Origin: Chitinophagaceae bacterium | Lineage (GTDB): Bacteria > Bacteroidota > Bacteroidia > Chitinophagales > Chitinophagaceae | Length of the DNA stretch: 64,000 nucleotides | Direction: 5' to 3' | Assembly: GCA_003168265.1 (NCBI GenBank) | Contig: PMSV01000017.1 | Coordinates: 1-64,000, forward strand | Shown here: piece by piece, positions 9,692 to 18,786 of the stretch | Numbering within the stretch: the stretch's first letter is position 1 | Layout of the letters: each line of letters opens with the position of its first letter | Made by a program: the position numbers and the translations under genes | Notes under the pieces: generated by a model | Seen by the model: only the letters and a program-made list of their open reading frames with translations | Database searches by the model: none | What the model was told of the DNA's origin: nothing

Positions 9692-11035
9692 ATGGAAATA
9701 AGGACTACAAAGATAAAGCCTCGTCTGTTTGAAATCCTTATCCATTTGGGAATACTTTTAATTGTGGGGGCCATTGCCCTCCGGCGGGATATCCGGATTG
9801 AGAAACAGTATTGCGTAGATCTCCGCAACCGGATTGTGGGGGCCCGGCTTCAACTCGATGGAAAACTGCCTTATTTCTACAGATGGAAACCTGCAGATGG
9901 TGTCAGGTACTATGATCCTGTTAAATTCGATACCAGTTATGCCTCGCCTATTACAGCTTCCCCTTTTTTTCATGAAATGCTTTACCCTCTTGCAGATATG
10001 CAGCAAAGGGATATTTCAAGGATCTGGCTAATGATAGAATGGCTCCTTTTTACTGGTTCGGTCTGTATGGCCTATCTGATCGCCGTCGGCCCCCTCCAGC
10101 GATTGCTGGTCCTTGGCGGAGCCTGTGTTTTTCCCTTTACGGAAGCATGGTTGATGCATATTCAAACAGGGCAGATATATTTGGTTTTTCCGCTTTATTG
10201 CTTTCTCTTCCTTTATTTATTCCAAAAAAAAGGATTGGCTTTTTTTGCAGGCCTTGTGGCTATAATATGCGTTCTTTCCAGGCCAACCTCCATTCTTTTT
10301 TTTGTTCCCTTTCTTTTTTTGAAGGGCCATTATCGGATTAGGGAATGGCTGAGTTTTTTTGTTCCGGCGGCCATTTTTCTGATCTGGATCGGGCTGAGCA
10401 GATTTCAAAGAGGGCTTTGGATGGACTATTTTCATGGCATTTCTGCACATGTCCGTCATCACCTTAGCGGAGACTCCTTTGAAAGGAATAACAGGTTTGA
10501 ACCGGTATATTTGAGGAAGTGGGAGGGTTTGAATAACGACTCCATCCAGTCAGCCCGCTTGAACTACCCGTTTCATCTTAAAACCGAACTTTCGGGGGTC
10601 CCCGTTTTTATTCAAAACCATTTGCATTTTAATCCGGGAGCGGCCTTGCTGAATATTTCATTATTGATCGCCCTGGCCATACTGCTTCTTATTTTTTTCC
10701 GGAGAATTGCTACTTACCCAGGTGGACAGCCCAATATATATTGGTTATCCGTATTTGGATTCAGCCTTTTTATGCTCGTTGATTTTTTCTCTCCCATACT
10801 TCGTTCCCAGTATTACGGTGTGGAATGGATATTTCCTGTGCTGCTAAGCCTGGCTTTGTACAGGTGGAAATATAGCCTATGGTATTTTTTGATATTTGCA
10901 GGATTGCTTCTGAATATAACGGATACAGCGCTCATCGTGATGCGTCATACGCTTGGAGAATTAGTCCTGATGATCTCGGTTTTGAAACTTGCTTATGAAA
11001 ATTTAATTAATCCAACGTTTAACCATTCAGCCTGA
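9692..11035 (+). CDS. Polytopic membrane glycosyltransferase, GT87/DUF2029-like
   Basis: A 447-residue membrane protein with about ten hydrophobic segments spread along its length and a large loop after the second helix. The layout resembles the GT87 (DUF2029) polyprenyl-phosphate-sugar glycosyltransferases. Early motifs include [20 protein letters not shown], and an Asp-bearing loop follows the first helix, as in GT-C enzymes. The stop overlaps the ATG of the following FAD oxidoreductase (TGATG at 11033-11037), so the two are coupled. I infer a role in cell-envelope polysaccharide assembly; the substrate is unknown. Confidence 0.7.
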   Translation: MEIRTTKIKPRLFEILIHLGILLIVGAIALRRDIRIEKQYCVDLRNRIVGARLQLDGKLPYFYRWKPADGVRYYDPVKFDTSYASPITASPFFHEMLYPLADMQQRDISRIWLMIEWLLFTGSVCMAYLIAVGPLQRLLVLGGACVFPFTEAWLMHIQTGQIYLVFPLYCFLFLYLFQKKGLAFFAGLVAIICVLSRPTSILFFVPFLFLKGHYRIREWLSFFVPAAIFLIWIGLSRFQRGLWMDYFHGISAHVRHHLSGDSFERNNRFEPVYLRKWEGLNNDSIQSARLNYPFHLKTELSGVPVFIQNHLHFNPGAALLNISLLIALAILLLIFFRRIATYPGGQPNIYWLSVFGFSLFMLVDFFSPILRSQYYGVEWIFPVLLSLALYRWKYSLWYFLIFAGLLLNITDTALIVMRHTLGELVLMISVLKLAYENLINPTFNHSA

Positions 11036-12606
11036 TGAAGAAAAAAGCGATCATTATCGGAGGGGGACCCGCTGGATTGACGGCTGCATATGAACTTTTG
11101 ACCAGGTCAGAAATCATCCCTATCATCGTGGAGCAGGAAGATGGGGTTGGCGGCCTTTCAAAAACTGTTCAGTATCACGGCAATCGCCTTGATATCGGCG
11201 GGCACCGCTTCTTCTCCAAATCGGAAAGAATTACGGAATGGTGGTTTAAATTCCTGCCCCTGGACCAATCAGCAGCCAATCCGCATATTCATTTGACCTA
11301 CCAGCAAAAGGAAATGGATTTGCAATTAAAAAGCGGTCAAACAGGTAGGGGCGATCAGGTCATGTTGCTCCGGCCTCGCAAATCCCGGATTTTCTACCGA
11401 GACCGTTTTTTTGATTATCCCCTTCGCCTCGATCTATCGACCTTAAGAAAGCTGGGTGGCTGGACCTCTTTACAAATCCTTATTTCTTACATCTATTCCA
11501 GAATCCTTCCGATCCATCCGGAAAAGAATCTGGAAGATTTTTTTTGCAATCGTTTTGGAAGAAAACTTTACGAGACTTTTTTCAGGGACTATACAGAGAA
11601 GGTTTGGGGATTGCCCTGCAGTCAAATTCCCCGCAAATGGGGCGCTCAGCGGGTAAAGGACCTTAGCATATCACGATTGGCAAAACATGCATTGCGTTCC
11701 ATGTTCCAAAGCGATCGTTCTTTATCGCAGCTAAATACGAGTACCAGCCTGATCGAGCAATTCCTCTATCCCAAATTCGGCCCCGGACAAATATGGGATG
11801 CCGTTGCAGATGAGATCAGGCTCATGGGTGGGAAATTTCTGATGAACTCCAAATTAAAATCCCTTTCAGGCAATGGAAGCAATCGTATCGTCTCTGCTTT
11901 TGTAGTTAACCTGAAGGATGGAACGGAAACAATCCTGGAAGGGGATTATTTTATTTCTTCCATGCCGGTGAGGGAACTGGTCGCCTCCATAGACAAAATA
12001 GAAATCGATGAAAAAGTCAGACAAATAGCCGGAGGCCTTCAATATCGTGATTTTATCATTGTCGGTTTGCTGGTAAAAAAAATGAGCATACAGCCTGAAA
12101 AGGGTAAAGACAGGGTGGAAGATAACTGGATCTATTTACAGGACAATTCGGTCAGGGCAGGCCGTATTCAGTTATTCCATAACTGGAGTCACTGGATGGT
12201 TTCCAACCCGGAATACAACTGGCTGGGAGTCGAATATTTCGTAAACGAAGAAGATGAATTTTGGAAGTTGCCGGATGAAAGAATTATCAGAATTGCTGTT
12301 GAGGAAATGGAAAAGATCGGGATGATCAATTCTGCGGATCTGCTGGATTCAACTGTGGTACGGGCTTTAAAAGCTTATCCTTCTTATACAGGCTCTTATG
12401 AATCATTCGGAATAGTCCAGGATTTTTTAGATTCCGTCGAAAACTGTTTTCCGGTGGGACGCAACGGCATGCATCGTTATAATAATACAGACCATAGCAT
12501 GCTGACTGCCATGACAACAGTTGATCATATTGTCAGCGGTAGCCCTGATAAAAGCGAAATCTGGAAGATCAATTCCGAGGAATCCTACCATGAGGAGAAG
12601 AAATAG
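11035..12606 (+). CDS. FAD-dependent oxidoreductase, Glf/protoporphyrinogen-oxidase-like
   Basis: A 523-residue flavoprotein with an N-terminal Rossmann dinucleotide-binding motif [14 protein letters not shown] (about residues 8-21), then [20 protein letters not shown], which is typical of the UDP-galactopyranose-mutase/amine-oxidase-like superfamily. The C-terminus has the second FAD contact region ([12 protein letters not shown]). It is translationally coupled to the GT87-like gene, so a sugar-modifying role for a surface glycan is plausible, but the substrate cannot be read from sequence. Confidence 0.82.
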   Translation: MKKKAIIIGGGPAGLTAAYELLTRSEIIPIIVEQEDGVGGLSKTVQYHGNRLDIGGHRFFSKSERITEWWFKFLPLDQSAANPHIHLTYQQKEMDLQLKSGQTGRGDQVMLLRPRKSRIFYRDRFFDYPLRLDLSTLRKLGGWTSLQILISYIYSRILPIHPEKNLEDFFCNRFGRKLYETFFRDYTEKVWGLPCSQIPRKWGAQRVKDLSISRLAKHALRSMFQSDRSLSQLNTSTSLIEQFLYPKFGPGQIWDAVADEIRLMGGKFLMNSKLKSLSGNGSNRIVSAFVVNLKDGTETILEGDYFISSMPVRELVASIDKIEIDEKVRQIAGGLQYRDFIIVGLLVKKMSIQPEKGKDRVEDNWIYLQDNSVRAGRIQLFHNWSHWMVSNPEYNWLGVEYFVNEEDEFWKLPDERIIRIAVEEMEKIGMINSADLLDSTVVRALKAYPSYTGSYESFGIVQDFLDSVENCFPVGRNGMHRYNNTDHSMLTAMTTVDHIVSGSPDKSEIWKINSEESYHEEKK

Positions 12607-12614
12607 TCCTGGGC

Positions 12615-12985
12615 CTATAGCATCGCTGCCTTGATATAGCGCTTTCCCCATTTTCCCCAGTCCTTCAAAGCATCGTTCATTACTTGGCACATACCCGCAT
12701 TCGTCGTTTTTTTCCCCTTGACGGGGGCGATAAGCGAAGAGGCGCCGATTTCGTCCAGATAGACTTTTGTGGCAAACCACGTAATTTGTTCGTGTGGAAT
12801 TGCAACGCCCAGGATCATGCCGGGCAGGCCATTGAAAGATTCAAGCCCCCCAGGGCAAATGATTTCATCCGTGAAAAAAGCAAAACATAATCAGAGACCA
12901 AGGTGCCGGAGATCCGGGCTTTTTGGGCAAAAAGGTCAGGGATGATTATAATGATGGAGAAGAGCAGGAAGGTCCATTTTTTCAT
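12615..12985 (-). pseudogene. Decayed GLPGLI-family secreted protein
   Basis: The ATG at 12985 starts a signal peptide (MKKWTFLLFSIIIIIPDLFA) that runs into a stop after about 56 codons. In another frame, from about 12860 to 12615, the sequence reads TDEIICPGG, then SFNGLPGMILGVAIPHEQ and WFATKVYL, ending with ALKDWGKWGKRYIK. This is the C-terminal signature of the Bacteroidota GLPGLI family. Normal members have over 200 residues; here most of the middle is gone and the ends are out of frame. This fits an internal deletion with frameshift. Confidence 0.8.
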
Positions 12986-13148
12986 AAGCCGATCTGGTTA
13001 ATGGGAAGTCTTGAAAATAGCCTGATTAGTTCTGATCCCACTTGACTTGCATTTCAAATATCCATTTATTTTAATGGATATCATTGTCTGAAGTCATAAT
13101 TTTACGTTAATAGCCATATAGTTTAAGACTAGCTAAAATCACGGATTT

Positions 13149-15143
13149 ATGAGTGACGGAAAAAAAAAGTCAATAAAAAAGCACAGGCATAAAACAGAAG
13201 AAAATAAAGCCTACGAAGACATCCATTTCGTTGATTCCACAAAGTCAGTCTGGAATTATTCCCTGTTTTCGGAGGAGGATATTACTAATTTTCAAAACGG
13301 CACCCATTACAGCCTGTATCAATTTTTTGGCGCCCATTGCAGAGAAGTTCTGGGTGTAACAGGTTATTATTTTTCCGTTTGGGCTCCCAACGCTACCTAT
13401 GTTTCGGTTAAAGGAAATTTCAACGATTGGGATAATAATTCCCATCCGCTCTTCGTCCGGCTTGATCATTCCGGTATCTGGGAAGGATTTATTCCCAATC
13501 TCCCCAAAGGAGAAATATACAAATACCATATTCATGGCTTCAAGGGGGCCATTCTCGACAAGGGGGATCCATATGCCAATTTCTGGGAGAAAAGACCCAA
13601 GACGGCATCGGTAACCTGGGACCTGGATTATGAATGGAATGATGGGGAATGGATGAAGGAGAGAAAAAAGCAAAATTCCCTGGATTCACCCTGGAGCCTT
13701 TATGAAGTCCACCTGGCCAGTTGGATGCGTCCTGACAAGAACAATGAGGAATCCTATAATAGCTATGATTTTTTCCGGGATAAGCTGGTTAATTATGTTA
13801 AGGAAATGGGCTTCACTCATGTGGAGCTCATGCCCATCATGGAACATCCTTTTGACGGAAGTTGGGGTTACCAGGGTACGGGCTATTTTGCTCCCACTTC
13901 ACGCTATGGGAACCCACAGCAATACATGGCCCTGGTCGACGCTTTTCACCAGGCAGGGATCGGTGTGGTGCTGGATTGGGTACCATCGCATTTTCCATAT
14001 GATGCCCATGGACTCTACATGTTTGACGGAACAAATACTTATGAGTATGCAGACATGCGAAAGGGCTTTCATCCCGACTGGAACAGCTATATATTTAATT
14101 ATAAGCGCGGAGAAGTAAAATCCTTCCTGATCAGCAGCGCAAGGTTCTGGATGGATAAATTCCATACTGACGGAATCCGGGTGGACGCCGTCAGTTCCAT
14201 GTTAAAACTCAATTATTCCAGGAAGAAAGGTCAATGGGAGCCAAACGAATACGGTGGCGATGGCAACCTTGAGGCTATTGCTTTCATAAAAGATCTGAAC
14301 GAAACCCTTTACCGGGATTTTCAGGATATACAGACCATTGCTGAAGAAGCAACAGATTGGCCCGGAGTCAGCAAGCCCACTTTTGCAGGTGGCCTGGGTT
14401 TCGGCATGAAATGGATGATGGGATGGATGCATGATACGCTGGATTTTTTTAAGCTGGACCCTATCCACCGACAACACCACCAGGAAAAGTTCACCTTCAG
14501 CATGATGTATTATTATGACGAGAACTTCATGCTTCCCTTAAGCCATGATGAAGTGGTGCATGGAAAATCGCCCATGCTTTTTAAAATGCCGGGTGATGAA
14601 TGGAGAAAAATGGCAAACCTGCGACTCATGTACTCCTATATGTTCACCCATCCGGGGGGGAAATTGCTATTTATGGGGGATGAATTCGGAGCGACTGAAG
14701 AGTGGAATTATAAGAGTGAATTGCAATGGAACCTGCTTGAATTCGATGCCCATCGTCTTTTGAAAGTTTGTGTGAGGGATCTAAACCAATTATTAAGAAA
14801 TGAGCCGGCACTATATGAAAATCAATTCGATATACATGGTTTTGAATGGGTAGATCTTAATCACCGGCAGGAATCCGTTGTTTCTTTCCGCCGCAAAGGA
14901 AAAAATTCAAAGGAAGATTTGTTAATTATTCTCAATCTGACCCCTGAAGTGAGGATGAACTGGAAGCTGTATACCCACGGAAAACCAGCCTGGGAGGTGA
15001 TTTTCAACAGTGATGAAAAGAAATATTGGGGCACCGGGGATTTTACCAATCCGGAAATTGCGATGCAATTAGTAGATAAAAAAGAAAAGATCTATGAAAT
15101 AAACCTGAACCTTCCGCCGTTAGGAGCTTTGGTTCTCAAATAG
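13149..15143 (+). CDS. glgB: 1,4-alpha-glucan branching enzyme
   Basis: The enzyme forms alpha-1,6 branches in glycogen. The 664-residue protein has a Lys-rich N-terminal tail, a CBM48/E-set domain (about residues 65-155, with YFSVWAPNATYVSVKGNFN), a GH13 barrel and an all-beta C-terminal domain. The nucleophile is the Asp in DGIRVDAVSS (about residue 346), the acid/base is the Glu in TIAEEATDWPG (about 400), and the third carboxylate is in LSHDEVVHG (about 466). It stands alone, without glgA, glgC or glgP nearby, and is followed by a TPR protein on the same strand. Confidence 0.95.
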   Translation: MSDGKKKSIKKHRHKTEENKAYEDIHFVDSTKSVWNYSLFSEEDITNFQNGTHYSLYQFFGAHCREVLGVTGYYFSVWAPNATYVSVKGNFNDWDNNSHPLFVRLDHSGIWEGFIPNLPKGEIYKYHIHGFKGAILDKGDPYANFWEKRPKTASVTWDLDYEWNDGEWMKERKKQNSLDSPWSLYEVHLASWMRPDKNNEESYNSYDFFRDKLVNYVKEMGFTHVELMPIMEHPFDGSWGYQGTGYFAPTSRYGNPQQYMALVDAFHQAGIGVVLDWVPSHFPYDAHGLYMFDGTNTYEYADMRKGFHPDWNSYIFNYKRGEVKSFLISSARFWMDKFHTDGIRVDAVSSMLKLNYSRKKGQWEPNEYGGDGNLEAIAFIKDLNETLYRDFQDIQTIAEEATDWPGVSKPTFAGGLGFGMKWMMGWMHDTLDFFKLDPIHRQHHQEKFTFSMMYYYDENFMLPLSHDEVVHGKSPMLFKMPGDEWRKMANLRLMYSYMFTHPGGKLLFMGDEFGATEEWNYKSELQWNLLEFDAHRLLKVCVRDLNQLLRNEPALYENQFDIHGFEWVDLNHRQESVVSFRRKGKNSKEDLLIILNLTPEVRMNWKLYTHGKPAWEVIFNSDEKKYWGTGDFTNPEIAMQLVDKKEKIYEINLNLPPLGALVLK

Positions 15144-15237
15144 GAGGCGGGTTTTCCACATAGTTAGCTAAAATTAATCGTGGCACTTGCTGATCCTCTT
15201 TTTTTGAACTAATTTTAAATCCGTAATTCCCGATATC

Positions 15238-16269
15238 ATGAAAAACTACTACTTGTTTTTCTCTGTAGTGCTGCTATCTTCTTGCAGTGCAATGGCTCAA
15301 TCCAAAGACAGTTCGGATGTTTATTATAAAAAAGGGCTTCAGGAAAAGACTGCCCGTCGCTGGATGGTCTCTTTCAACTATCTCCAAAAATCCGTTCAGT
15401 ACGATTCAAATAACATAGACGCGGAACGTGAACTGGGTCTGGTTTCCCTGGAAATGCGCAGATACGGGAATGCCGAAATGGCTTTTACCAAGGTCCTGAG
15501 CCTGGACAAAAATGATACTACTGCGGTCATCAATATGGCCAATATTTCTTTTTGGATGCACCAATGGAAGGATGCCATTAGTTTTGCCCAAAAGGCTCAA
15601 CAGTTGAAAGCCGGAAGCGGATGGAACTATGTTCTTGGGAAAAGCTATTACCAGCAGGAGGATTATGGACAGGCATTCAAATATTTCCAGATCGCTTCCA
15701 AAGAGGATTCGACCAATTCGGAAATCCCTTATTTACTTGCCCGTGCATTTGTGGATATGAATAACTACAAGGCGGCCGTGCCTTTCTTTCAAAAGGCCAT
15801 ATCCCTGGACTCAACAAAGGTTCAATGGATGTATGAATTCGCCCTCGTCCTTGCTACCATTCCAAATGACAAGATGGCTATCCAGTATTATTTACTTGCC
15901 GCTGACAAGGGTTATAAGATGGATAATGATTATTTTGAAAACCTGGCGGATTCCTATATCGCGATCGGAGAAGGTCAGAAAGCAGTGGATTTGATGCTCA
16001 GGGTCCTGGATAAAAAGCCCGGCGATCTGGTCTTGCTTTACAGTGTAGCAGATGTTTACTACCACATGAAAAAATATGATGAAGCCATCGATTATTGGGA
16101 CAAGATCCTCTATTTTGATAAAGAAAATTCCAAGTCCCTCTATATGATCGGAATGGCCTATCAGAAAAAAGGCGAAACCGGAAAGGGAAGGGAGCTCTGC
16201 GATAAAGCGATTGCAATGGACCCTTCGCTTAAGAATTTAAAGCAGGAGAGGGGCAGTGTAGGTTTATAA
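15238..16269 (+). CDS. Secreted tetratricopeptide-repeat protein
   Basis: A 343-residue protein with a signal peptide (MKNYYLFFSVVLLSSCSAMA, cleavage near AQS; SSCS could alternatively be a lipobox). It is followed by about eight tandem TPR units that fill the protein, with repeated patterns such as A.KYFQKA..LDS and LL..IGMAYQKKG. TPR arrays bind partner proteins; none is indicated here. It lies 94 bases after glgB on the same strand and ends at a strong terminator. Confidence 0.85.
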   Translation: MKNYYLFFSVVLLSSCSAMAQSKDSSDVYYKKGLQEKTARRWMVSFNYLQKSVQYDSNNIDAERELGLVSLEMRRYGNAEMAFTKVLSLDKNDTTAVINMANISFWMHQWKDAISFAQKAQQLKAGSGWNYVLGKSYYQQEDYGQAFKYFQIASKEDSTNSEIPYLLARAFVDMNNYKAAVPFFQKAISLDSTKVQWMYEFALVLATIPNDKMAIQYYLLAADKGYKMDNDYFENLADSYIAIGEGQKAVDLMLRVLDKKPGDLVLLYSVADVYYHMKKYDEAIDYWDKILYFDKENSKSLYMIGMAYQKKGETGKGRELCDKAIAMDPSLKNLKQERGSVGL

Positions 16270-16291
16270 GAAAATTTCTAAAATCATTTTG

Positions 16292-16315
16292 GCCGGAGGA
16301 TCCGGCTTTTTTTTT
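16292..16315 (+). terminator. Intrinsic terminator after the TPR gene
   Basis: A 6-bp GC stem (GCCGGA/TCCGGC, 16292-16297 and 16301-16306) with loop GGA is followed by nine T. It sits between the convergent TPR and argS genes. Confidence 0.85.
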
Positions 16316-16321
16316 GAATGT

Positions 16322-18100
16322 CTACATACGCTGAGGCAATTGAATTCCCAACAAGGCCATGGAATGTTTCAGGACATGGGAACTCAATAAGGCGATTTGC
16401 AATCTTAAATGCTTTTTCTCATCCGATTCTGCTTTGGAAATAGAATGACCGGCATAAAAAGAATTGAAGTCTTTAGCCAGATTATAGGCGTAAAATGCCA
16501 CAAAAGAAGGATTGAGTTCCTGGCAGGACTGTTTCAATACGGCCGGATACCTCTCAAGATTGATCAGGAGTTTTTTTTCCAATGCAAATAAAGGCACTGA
16601 AGATTTAGTCTCTGATGAGGAGATCGCCTCCTTGCGGAGAATGGACTGAATTCTCGCATAGGCATACTGTATGAAAGTGGCCGTAAATCCGTGCAGGTCG
16701 ATGGATTCCTCAGGGTTAAAAAGCATTCTTTTTTTGGGGTCTACTCTGAGAAGGAAAAATTTCAGGCCCCCGAGGCCGAGTATCTCATATAGGCTTTTTA
16801 ATTCTTCCGGGGAAAAGCCCCCGGTCTTGCCCTGTTCTCCGGTTTTAATTGCGGCTTCTCTTACCAGTTCCTCAATGATCTCGTCTGCATCGACGACGGT
16901 TCCTTCCCTGGTCTTCATTCTTCCTGTAGGCAATTCGACCATTCCATAACTGAGATGGAATATATTCTCAGCAGAAGGTATTTGCAATTTTTCACAGATC
17001 AGTTTAAGGACTTTAAAATGATAATTCTGTTCATCTCCCACTACATAAATGCTTTGGTCGCAATTAAATTCCTCGAACTTAAAAACAGCCAGTCCGATAT
17101 CCTGCGTGATATATACTGCAGTGCCATCTTTCCTTTGAACGATCTTCTCATCTAATCCATCTGCAGTCAGGTCAATCCAGACGCTCCCATCCTCTTTCTG
17201 ATAAAAGACATTTTTTTCCAGACCTGTCAGAACCAATTTCTTACCTAGTATATAGGTATTGCTCTCGTAATAAATCTTATCAAAATCGCTTCCGATTCTG
17301 CGGTAGGTTTCATCGAAGCCGGCATAAACCCAACTATTCATTTTTTGCCAGAGCTCTATTATATCCGGTTTTCCCTTTTCCCAATCAATTAGCATTTGCT
17401 GGGCCGCCTTCATCAGGGGAGCCTGTTTTTCGGCTTCTTCTTCCTTCATTCCTGTTTTTACCAGTTCATCGACCTGCTTTTTGTATTCGACATTAAAAAG
17501 AACATAATAATCTCCGACCAGGTGATCTCCCTTGATGCCTGTGCTTTCCGGCGTAGCGCCACTTGCATATAATTTCCAGGAAATCATGCTTTTACAAATA
17601 TGTATGCCCCGATCGTTGGCTATACAGGTCTTCACCGTTTCATAGCCGTTTGCCTTATAGATCTCCGAAATGCTCCATCCAAGAAAATTATTTCTTAAAT
17701 GGCCCAGGTGAAGGGGCTTATTGGTATTCGGAGAGGAATATTCCACCATCACTTTCTTTCCGTTCTTTGGAAGGGCACCATAACTTGTATCATTGTATTT
17801 GGAATTCAGGAAACTTATCCAAAAGCTGTCCACCACGGTCAGATTCAGAAAGCCCTTTATTGTGTTATAGTCCGAGATCAAATCGGGTTGCTGTGAAAGC
17901 AGATATTCCCCAATCGTTTTGCCCAGTGTTTCCGGCGATTGTTTGAGCGTTTTGACAAAGGGGAAAAGGACTATTGTATAATCCCCTTCAAATTCCGGTT
18001 TGGTCTCGTTCACAAGCACGGTTTCTTCAACGGCCATGACCTGAAATTTCTCCTGAAGCACCTGCCTGGTTGCTGACCTGATTTGACTGATGATATCCAT
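16322..18100 (-). CDS. argS: Arginine--tRNA ligase
   Basis: A class I aminoacyl-tRNA synthetase that charges tRNA-Arg. The HIGH motif appears as HLGH in NKPLHLGHLRNNFLG, and the KMSKS-like loop as GRMKTREGTVVD. There is an N-terminal Add-1 domain and a C-terminal DALR anticodon-binding domain ending in SMALLGIQLPQRM. I chose the ATG at 18100 (MDIISQIRSATRQ) because it matches the family's usual start; an in-frame ATG at 18145 would add 15 atypical residues. The length from 18100 is 592 residues. Confidence 0.95.
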   Translation of the reverse strand: MDIISQIRSATRQVLQEKFQVMAVEETVLVNETKPEFEGDYTIVLFPFVKTLKQSPETLGKTIGEYLLSQQPDLISDYNTIKGFLNLTVVDSFWISFLNSKYNDTSYGALPKNGKKVMVEYSSPNTNKPLHLGHLRNNFLGWSISEIYKANGYETVKTCIANDRGIHICKSMISWKLYASGATPESTGIKGDHLVGDYYVLFNVEYKKQVDELVKTGMKEEEAEKQAPLMKAAQQMLIDWEKGKPDIIELWQKMNSWVYAGFDETYRRIGSDFDKIYYESNTYILGKKLVLTGLEKNVFYQKEDGSVWIDLTADGLDEKIVQRKDGTAVYITQDIGLAVFKFEEFNCDQSIYVVGDEQNYHFKVLKLICEKLQIPSAENIFHLSYGMVELPTGRMKTREGTVVDADEIIEELVREAAIKTGEQGKTGGFSPEELKSLYEILGLGGLKFFLLRVDPKKRMLFNPEESIDLHGFTATFIQYAYARIQSILRKEAISSSETKSSVPLFALEKKLLINLERYPAVLKQSCQELNPSFVAFYAYNLAKDFNSFYAGHSISKAESDEKKHLRLQIALLSSHVLKHSMALLGIQLPQRM

Positions 18101-18213
18101 GCCTTTTTGGTTGGCTGCAAATTTAGGATATTGGTGGCTTGTCAAGCCGTCAATGTATCAGGGGAAGGGGGTTATTTTAACTTACCGAATTAGTTTTCAT
18201 TAAGGGTTCATAC

Positions 18214-18221
18214 TACCTTTG
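18214..18221 (+). promoter_or_regulatory. Candidate Bacteroidota -7 element for gtrA-like gene
   Basis: TACCTTTG matches the Bacteroidota -7 consensus TAnnTTTG exactly and lies 22 bases before the ATG at 18244. The upstream -33 box is weak (AGTTTTC, about 17 bases before). Confidence 0.4.
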
Positions 18222-18243
18222 CCGCTCGAACGTTACTATCCGG

Positions 18244-18729
18244 ATGGCGAAAGACCTTATAACCAATTTCATAGACTTTTTTTATCCGCCTTTTAAAAAG
18301 CTGATGCCCAGGCAGACCTTCCGTTATGCAGCATGTGGAGGCACAAATACCCTGCTTGACATATTCATATTCTTTATCAGCTATAATTTTATTTATCACA
18401 AAAAAATCGTGGACCTGGGCTTTGTCGCTTTTGAGCCTTATATCGCGGCATTTATTACTTCTTTTTGTGTGAGTTTTCCTATCGGTTTTTTGCTGATGCG
18501 CCATATCGTATTCACCAGTTCGACCTTGCATGGAAGGGTGCAGTTTTTTCGGTATTTTATGCTTGTGGTCACCTGCATCTTGTTAAACTATGTTTTCATA
18601 AAACTCTTTGTGGAAAGATTCCATATTTATCCCACGGTCGCTAAAGTGCTGACGACGGTCATCGTTGTAACTTTCAGCTACCTCACCCAAAAGCATTATA
18701 CTTTCAAAACCGAACAGGCGGGAGCCTGA
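18244..18729 (+). CDS. GtrA-family membrane protein
   Basis: A 161-residue protein with four membrane segments and the GtrA pattern RYAACGGTNTLLDIFIFFI near residues 29-47, ending with FSYLTQKHYTFK. GtrA-family proteins are thought to help flip or position polyprenyl-phosphate-linked sugars for surface-glycan modification. It stands alone here, with a good -7 promoter element just upstream. The length is normal. Confidence 0.88.
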   Translation: MAKDLITNFIDFFYPPFKKLMPRQTFRYAACGGTNTLLDIFIFFISYNFIYHKKIVDLGFVAFEPYIAAFITSFCVSFPIGFLLMRHIVFTSSTLHGRVQFFRYFMLVVTCILLNYVFIKLFVERFHIYPTVAKVLTTVIVVTFSYLTQKHYTFKTEQAGA

Positions 18730-18734
18730 AATGG

Positions 18735-18761
18735 AAAAACCTCCCTGCCGGGGCAGGGAGG
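18735..18761 (-). terminator. Intrinsic terminator for the T9SS protein gene
   Basis: A perfect 10-bp stem (CCTCCCTGCC/GGCAGGGAGG, 18740-18749 and 18752-18761) with a 2-base gap is followed on the minus strand by five T (18735-18739). It lies 25 bases beyond the stop of the gene ending at 18787. The hairpin also sits just after gtrA and may block read-through from it. Confidence 0.85.
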
Positions 18762-18786
18762 CGAATGAAAAAGCCAACTAGCTTGT

